Of a DNA stretch of 15,213 nt, positions 12,484 to 15,213 are shown piece after piece (position 1 is the first letter of the stretch; each line of letters starts with the position of its first letter). Both the position numbers and the translations under genes were made by a program. The DNA lies in the NCBI GenBank assembly GCA_020059985.1, contig JAGVCI010000041.1:1-15213 (forward strand), in the 5' to 3' direction. Source of the DNA: Candidatus Peribacterales bacterium (lineage in GTDB: Bacteria > Patescibacteriota > Gracilibacteria > Peribacterales > Peribacteraceae). The notes under the pieces were generated by a model. That model was not told the origin of the DNA and searched no databases. It was given only the letters and a program-made list of their open reading frames with translations.

Positions 12484-13045
12484 AATCACATTCTCCTCCT
12501 CCACATCCACATTTTGCTCCAGGTAGATCTAATTTAAATCTCCCATCGCGGAAATCGATCGTGGAACCACCAATGTGGTGCAGTGTCGGAAGAGACGCAA
12601 AAAGACGGGTCTCTGGCTTCTCTGCGTGAGAGAAGACTTTGTCTCCCTTCTCTGGTGCTGCACGAAATTCCATACAAAAAGATCCTGCGTCGTCTAGAAG
12701 GACAGCGAGTCCATCTCCTTTACGACCTTCGCTCTCCGCGATCGCGGCAATCTGCTCAGCAGCAATCAATGTCAGGTGGAGTTCCTCTGGTCGCTCGGGA
12801 GAATCTTTCACCGCAGAGTTGAGGTCTTCAATCAATTCGTCAGTCACCTCGTCGGTGAATCCGTGCATCGCGCATCCCTCTTCGAGTGTTTCCATCCCTC
12901 CGACAGCGCACGACGCGCAGTGAATTCCGTATCCCTGGAGAACCGAAACGCACTCCGGAAAAAGCGTCACAATATCGTGCACACGCATCTCCCGTGTCAC
13001 CAGGTTTGATTCACCTTTTGCTGGCGTCTTTGTGCTCGCTCCCAT
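12479..13045 (-). CDS. DUF1858 / IscA-like (A-type carrier) fusion protein
   Basis: A 188-residue cytosolic protein joining two small redox or metal domains. Residues about 20-80 are a DUF1858 domain: MRVHDIVTLFPECVSVL, then GIHCASCAVGGMETLEEGCAMHG with CxxC at Cys43/Cys46, then LIEDLNSA. Residues about 89-188 look like a HesB/IscA A-type Fe-S carrier. They begin LHLTLIAAEQIA, have GSFCMEF (Cys124) where the first ligand lies, and end with KCGCGGGECDC (Cys179, 181, 186, 188). Canonical A-type proteins have one Cys near the middle and a C-terminal CGCG, so the ligand set is present though the GGCSG motif is altered and two extra Cys are added. A role in Fe-S delivery or persulfide handling with SufS/SufU is inferred. 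Its start at 13045 follows a TAGCAT -10 by 6 nt. Confidence 0.8.
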   Translation of the reverse strand: MGASTKTPAKGESNLVTREMRVHDIVTLFPECVSVLQGYGIHCASCAVGGMETLEEGCAMHGFTDEVTDELIEDLNSAVKDSPERPEELHLTLIAAEQIAAIAESEGRKGDGLAVLLDDAGSFCMEFRAAPEKGDKVFSHAEKPETRLFASLPTLHHIGGSTIDFRDGRFKLDLPGAKCGCGGGECDC

Positions 13046-13051
13046 ATCGTG

Positions 13052-13081
13052 ATGCTACCGTTCGCCTCGGTGGAGGCTCAA
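13052..13081 (-). promoter_or_regulatory. Promoter of the DUF1858/IscA-like gene
   Basis: -35 TTGAGC (13076-13081) and -10 TAGCAT (13052-13057), spacer 18 bp, with the -10 ending 6 nt before the ATG at 13045. The -35 overlaps the start codon of the upstream ORF of divergent ctpA. Confidence 0.45.
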
Positions 13082-13107
13082 TGTTTTTCTGCGGCAAATC
13101 TCCATGA
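13081..13107 (+). CDS. Eight-codon upstream ORF coupled to ctpA
   Basis: A putative leader ORF of eight residues (MFFCGKSP) preceded by a Shine-Dalgarno GGAGG at 13072-13076, 4 nt from its ATG. Its stop TGA (13105-13107) overlaps the ctpA ATG (13104-13106) as ATGA, the classic arrangement for translational coupling. ctpA itself has no Shine-Dalgarno and no -10 at the leaderless position, so ribosomes may reach it through this ORF. At this length chance cannot be excluded. Confidence 0.35.
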   Translation: MFFCGKSP

Positions 13108-14363
13108 ATAAGTCATTTCGCATCGGCACGATGGTCCTCCTTCCTCTGGTTACCCTGTTTCTAGGGTGGCAGATAGGGGCGACGTACGAACAGGCAAGAT
13201 TGCACGATATTTCCGAGCAGCTGGAGATCCTCTACGGCGGTGGTGAGGTAGATGGCGAGATACTTTCGAACCCAGAAGAAGAAGTGGATCTGTCTCTGCT
13301 CTGGGGGGTGTGGAGACTGCTCATCAAGCACTACATCGAACCAACGAATCTTCAAGCACAGGAGATGGTCTTTGGCGCGGTCACCGGACTGGTGAACGCA
13401 ATTGGTGATCCGTATACCGTTTTCATGACACCGCAGGAAAATACCGAGTTTCATCAATCACTCGAGGGAACACTCGAAGGAATCGGTGCCGAGCTCACGA
13501 TGCGCGATAACCAAGTGCTCGTCGTGGCGCCACTCAAAGGATCGCCAGCAGCAAGTGCCGGTCTTCTTCCCGAGGATGTCATCCTCACAGTTGATGGTGT
13601 CGATGTGACCGAGGAATCTCTCGCACAAGTCGTGCAGAGAATTCGTGGGCCCAAAGGAACCACAGTGAAGATCACAGTGTTTAGACCAGAATCCAACGAG
13701 CAGAAATCTTTTGAGATCGTTCGTCAGAGCATTCACGTTCCGAGCGTGGAGTGGCGCGTGACCGAAACCGAGAGCGGGTCGGTTGGGGTGATCGAGATGA
13801 ATCAATTTGGAGACGAGACCGTGCCTGAGATTGCAGAAGCGCTAAATGAACTGCGCAGCGAAGACCTTGCCGGACTCGTGCTCGATATCCGCTTCAACGG
13901 CGGCGGATACCTGGAAGGCGCGGTCGATATCGCGTCCATGTTCCTCACGGACGGTAAGGTCGTTTCTGTCGAACGCCGCGATGGAGACCCGGTGAACCAC
14001 TACGTCTCGGGCCGCCCAACCGATCCAGAGATCCCGATGGTTGTGCTCATCAATAAGGGCTCGGCAAGCGCATCGGAGATCTTGGCTGGAGCTCTCCAGG
14101 ATCATCATCGCGCCGCAATCGTCGGTATTCAGAGCTTTGGGAAAGGAACCGTGCAGGAGGTCTTCGAACTTCCGGGAAGCGCGAGCATCCGCATCACCAC
14201 GGCGAAATGGCTGACGCCTTCGGGACGAGATATTGGAGCAGAAGGCATCGTTCCGGATATCACCGTGGACCGCACACAAGAAGATCTGAATGCGGGGCGC
14301 GATCCGCAGATGGACACCGCAATAGAGTGGCTCTTCAGCGGAGAGGATGTAGGAGCTGAATAA
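13104..14363 (+). CDS. ctpA: C-terminal processing peptidase (S41 family), PDZ-containing
   Basis: Membrane-anchored S41A serine protease acting outside the cytoplasmic membrane, cleaving proteins from their C-termini; relatives control wall hydrolases and envelope quality. The 419-residue product has an N-terminal membrane anchor (about 7-26) and a helical segment with GDPYTVFMTP (101-110). A PDZ domain spans about 115-205 (GIGAELTMRDNQVLVVAPLKGSPA, GLLPEDVILTVDG). The S41 core has LDIRFNGGGYL (260-270), NKGSASASEILAGAL with Ser322, and SFGKGTVQ with Lys347 and Gln351. The Ser-to-Lys distance of 25 matches E. coli Tsp. The start at 13104 overlaps the stop of a tiny upstream ORF. The stop lies 1 nt from that of the convergent golvesin-domain gene. 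Confidence 0.93.
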   Translation: MNKSFRIGTMVLLPLVTLFLGWQIGATYEQARLHDISEQLEILYGGGEVDGEILSNPEEEVDLSLLWGVWRLLIKHYIEPTNLQAQEMVFGAVTGLVNAIGDPYTVFMTPQENTEFHQSLEGTLEGIGAELTMRDNQVLVVAPLKGSPAASAGLLPEDVILTVDGVDVTEESLAQVVQRIRGPKGTTVKITVFRPESNEQKSFEIVRQSIHVPSVEWRVTETESGSVGVIEMNQFGDETVPEIAEALNELRSEDLAGLVLDIRFNGGGYLEGAVDIASMFLTDGKVVSVERRDGDPVNHYVSGRPTDPEIPMVVLINKGSASASEILAGALQDHHRAAIVGIQSFGKGTVQEVFELPGSASIRITTAKWLTPSGRDIGAEGIVPDITVDRTQEDLNAGRDPQMDTAIEWLFSGEDVGAE

Positions 14364-14364
14364 A

Positions 14365-14910
14365 TTAGTCAGCCAAGCGAACGAGTCCCACCGCATCCGC
14401 CGTCATACGCGTGCGGCCAGGTTCATCGACGAGCACACGTATCTGCTCTCCTGTTCCAATGGTCACCCGGTCGAGCACATTCCACGACGTTCCTTGAAAA
14501 GTGATGTCGATCGGTCCGAAGCGTTGATCGACCCGTGCGCCACCGATCTTCCCCCCACTTAAGAAAATCTGATACGGAACGTCGTAGTCGAGGAAAGAGT
14601 ACGGTACCCAGGTCGCAATGACGTCGTACGTTCCAGCGGGGACATCGACAAAGAACCACTCCGTGGAAATATCGTATCTCGTCGGCTGATGGAAACGATA
14701 ATCCGCACCATAGCCCGCTTCATTCATCACCGACCATCGGGCTCCACGAATATGAAAATCAGGATCACCATCATCGACGATGATCACTGCGGTGTCTTGA
14801 TCGAGAACACTCCCCTCTTGGTTTTTAAATTCCGAGAGTACAGCGACACCCATGACGCCTATAAGCACGACAATGGGAATGAGAATGGTTTGAAAACCGC
14901 TGCGAGCCAT
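14365..14910 (-). CDS. Membrane-anchored golvesin-domain protein
   Basis: A 181-residue protein with an N-terminal membrane anchor or signal (FQTILIPIVVLIGVMGVAVL, about 6-25). One beta-rich domain resembles the golvesin C-terminal domain: AVIIVDDGDPDFHIRGARWSV, then YRFHQP, AGTYDVIATWVPYSF, ARVDQRFGP, and near the end a DAVGLVRL piece matching the family's ADAVR-type close. This fold is found at the ends of surface and secreted enzymes and is thought to bind carbohydrate, so a surface glycan role is plausible here. The frame runs on upstream to 15117 through the ndk gene, but the product starts at ATG 14910, 6 nt after a TATACT -10. No enzymatic domain is attached, which is unusual for golvesin modules. 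Confidence 0.78.
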   Translation of the reverse strand: MARSGFQTILIPIVVLIGVMGVAVLSEFKNQEGSVLDQDTAVIIVDDGDPDFHIRGARWSVMNEAGYGADYRFHQPTRYDISTEWFFVDVPAGTYDVIATWVPYSFLDYDVPYQIFLSGGKIGGARVDQRFGPIDITFQGTSWNVLDRVTIGTGEQIRVLVDEPGRTRMTADAVGLVRLAD

Positions 14911-14916
14911 GGAAGG

Positions 14917-14922
14917 AGTATA
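14917..14922 (-). promoter_or_regulatory. -10 element of the golvesin-domain gene
   Basis: TATACT (5 of 6 to consensus) ending 6 nt before the ATG at 14910, placed directly after the ndk terminator T-run. Confidence 0.55.
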
Positions 14923-14926
14923 CAGC

Positions 14927-14949
14927 AAAAAAGCTCCTCCCAAGCGAGC
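14927..14949 (-). terminator. Intrinsic terminator of ndk
   Basis: On the minus strand GCTC-G-CTT pairs with GAG-GAGC around a GG loop, with one bulged G, and runs directly into six T (14927-14932). It separates ndk from the golvesin gene, whose -10 begins 5 nt further on. Confidence 0.6.
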
Positions 14950-14957
14950 AGTGCTTC

Positions 14958-15213
14958 TTAGTAGTTGAAGAGCTCGTCTTCCTCGAAGAATCTTTCGATT
15001 TCTACCTTTGCGGCGTCTGCGCCGTCGGACGCGTGCGCGACGTTCACCATCTTGCTCTTGCCTGGTTCCTTGCTGCCGAACTCCGCGCGGAGTGTGCCAG
15101 GTGCAGCCTGCAAACAATCGGTGACGCCGAGCATATCACGCATGCGATTCACGACGTCATCACCCTCGATCACCATCGCGATGACCGGATTGGACTGCAT
15201 GAACTTTTCCACC
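14958..15213 (-). CDS. ndk: Nucleoside diphosphate kinase, C-terminal part (5' end outside window)
   Basis: Ndk moves the terminal phosphate of ATP to other nucleoside diphosphates through a phosphohistidine. The 84 or so residues seen are the C-terminal part of a protein usually about 140-150 long. NPVIAMVIEGDDVV matches the central strand, TDCLQAAPGTLRAEFG the APGTIR motif, and NVAHASDGADAAKVEIERFF the active-site motif NxxHxSD, with the catalytic His inside. The usual Gly after His is Ala here. The frame is open at the window edge, so the visible Met at 15212 is internal. Downstream it ends with a terminator and then the golvesin-domain gene. Confidence 0.94.
   Translation of the reverse strand, partial: VEKFMQSNPVIAMVIEGDDVVNRMRDMLGVTDCLQAAPGTLRAEFGSKEPGKSKMVNVAHASDGADAAKVEIERFFEEDELFNY

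Noticed and set aside
13842..14396. A 184-codon minus-strand ORF over the ctpA 3' half
   Set aside because: Fully antisense to the S41 catalytic core; it would also overlap the golvesin gene, and its composition is not protein-like.

Overview
The window looks like a chromosomal segment of a candidate-phyla-radiation (Patescibacteria) bacterium, perhaps a Peribacteria-like lineage. That placement is an inference. It rests on short intergenic gaps, many small single-copy housekeeping genes, mid-range GC, a SufS/SufU-type iron-sulfur system, a VanW-family protein, a VirB2-like pilin candidate and a golvesin-type surface domain. TGA is used as a normal stop (sufS, sufU, yebC), which argues against the UGA-glycine lineages (Gracilibacteria, Absconditabacteria). 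No phage, insertion sequence, CRISPR array or rRNA is visible.

Layout. At 1-1000 lie the 3' end of sufS and complete sufU, with a small unrecognised gene on the opposite strand between them. At 1044-1280 sits what looks like a self-contained short transcription unit: strong promoter, leader able to pair with the Shine-Dalgarno, a 28-residue hydrophobic peptide and a terminator. It faces tRNA-Thr(GGU) at 1309-1383. An unknown helical protein follows, then rpsF-rpsR (no ssb between them), a small acidic hypothetical protein, and yebC. At 4076-7207 is a very long class A penicillin-binding protein with two C-terminal Ig-like domains, followed by a single-pass membrane protein divergent from a VirB2-like small membrane protein, then a TPR protein. 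ftsX-recO form a pair. rnhA and a VanW-family exported protein overlap. A DUF1858/IscA-like fusion is divergent from a C-terminal processing protease. The window closes with a golvesin-domain surface protein and the 3' end of ndk.

Functional themes are iron-sulfur assembly (sufS, sufU, DUF1858-IscA fusion), the cell envelope and division (PBP1, FtsX, CtpA, VanW, golvesin protein), and translation or nucleic-acid upkeep (S6, S18, YebC, tRNA-Thr, RecO, RNase H, Ndk).

Two window-wide patterns stand out. First, many genes have no Shine-Dalgarno but carry a -10-like hexamer ending 6-7 nt before the ATG, the geometry expected for leaderless mRNAs. The micropeptide gene and an 8-codon upstream ORF before ctpA are the clear Shine-Dalgarno exceptions. 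Second, gene ends carry long hairpins built from short repeated words, in at least three word families, and one such hairpin has become coding sequence for a signal peptide.
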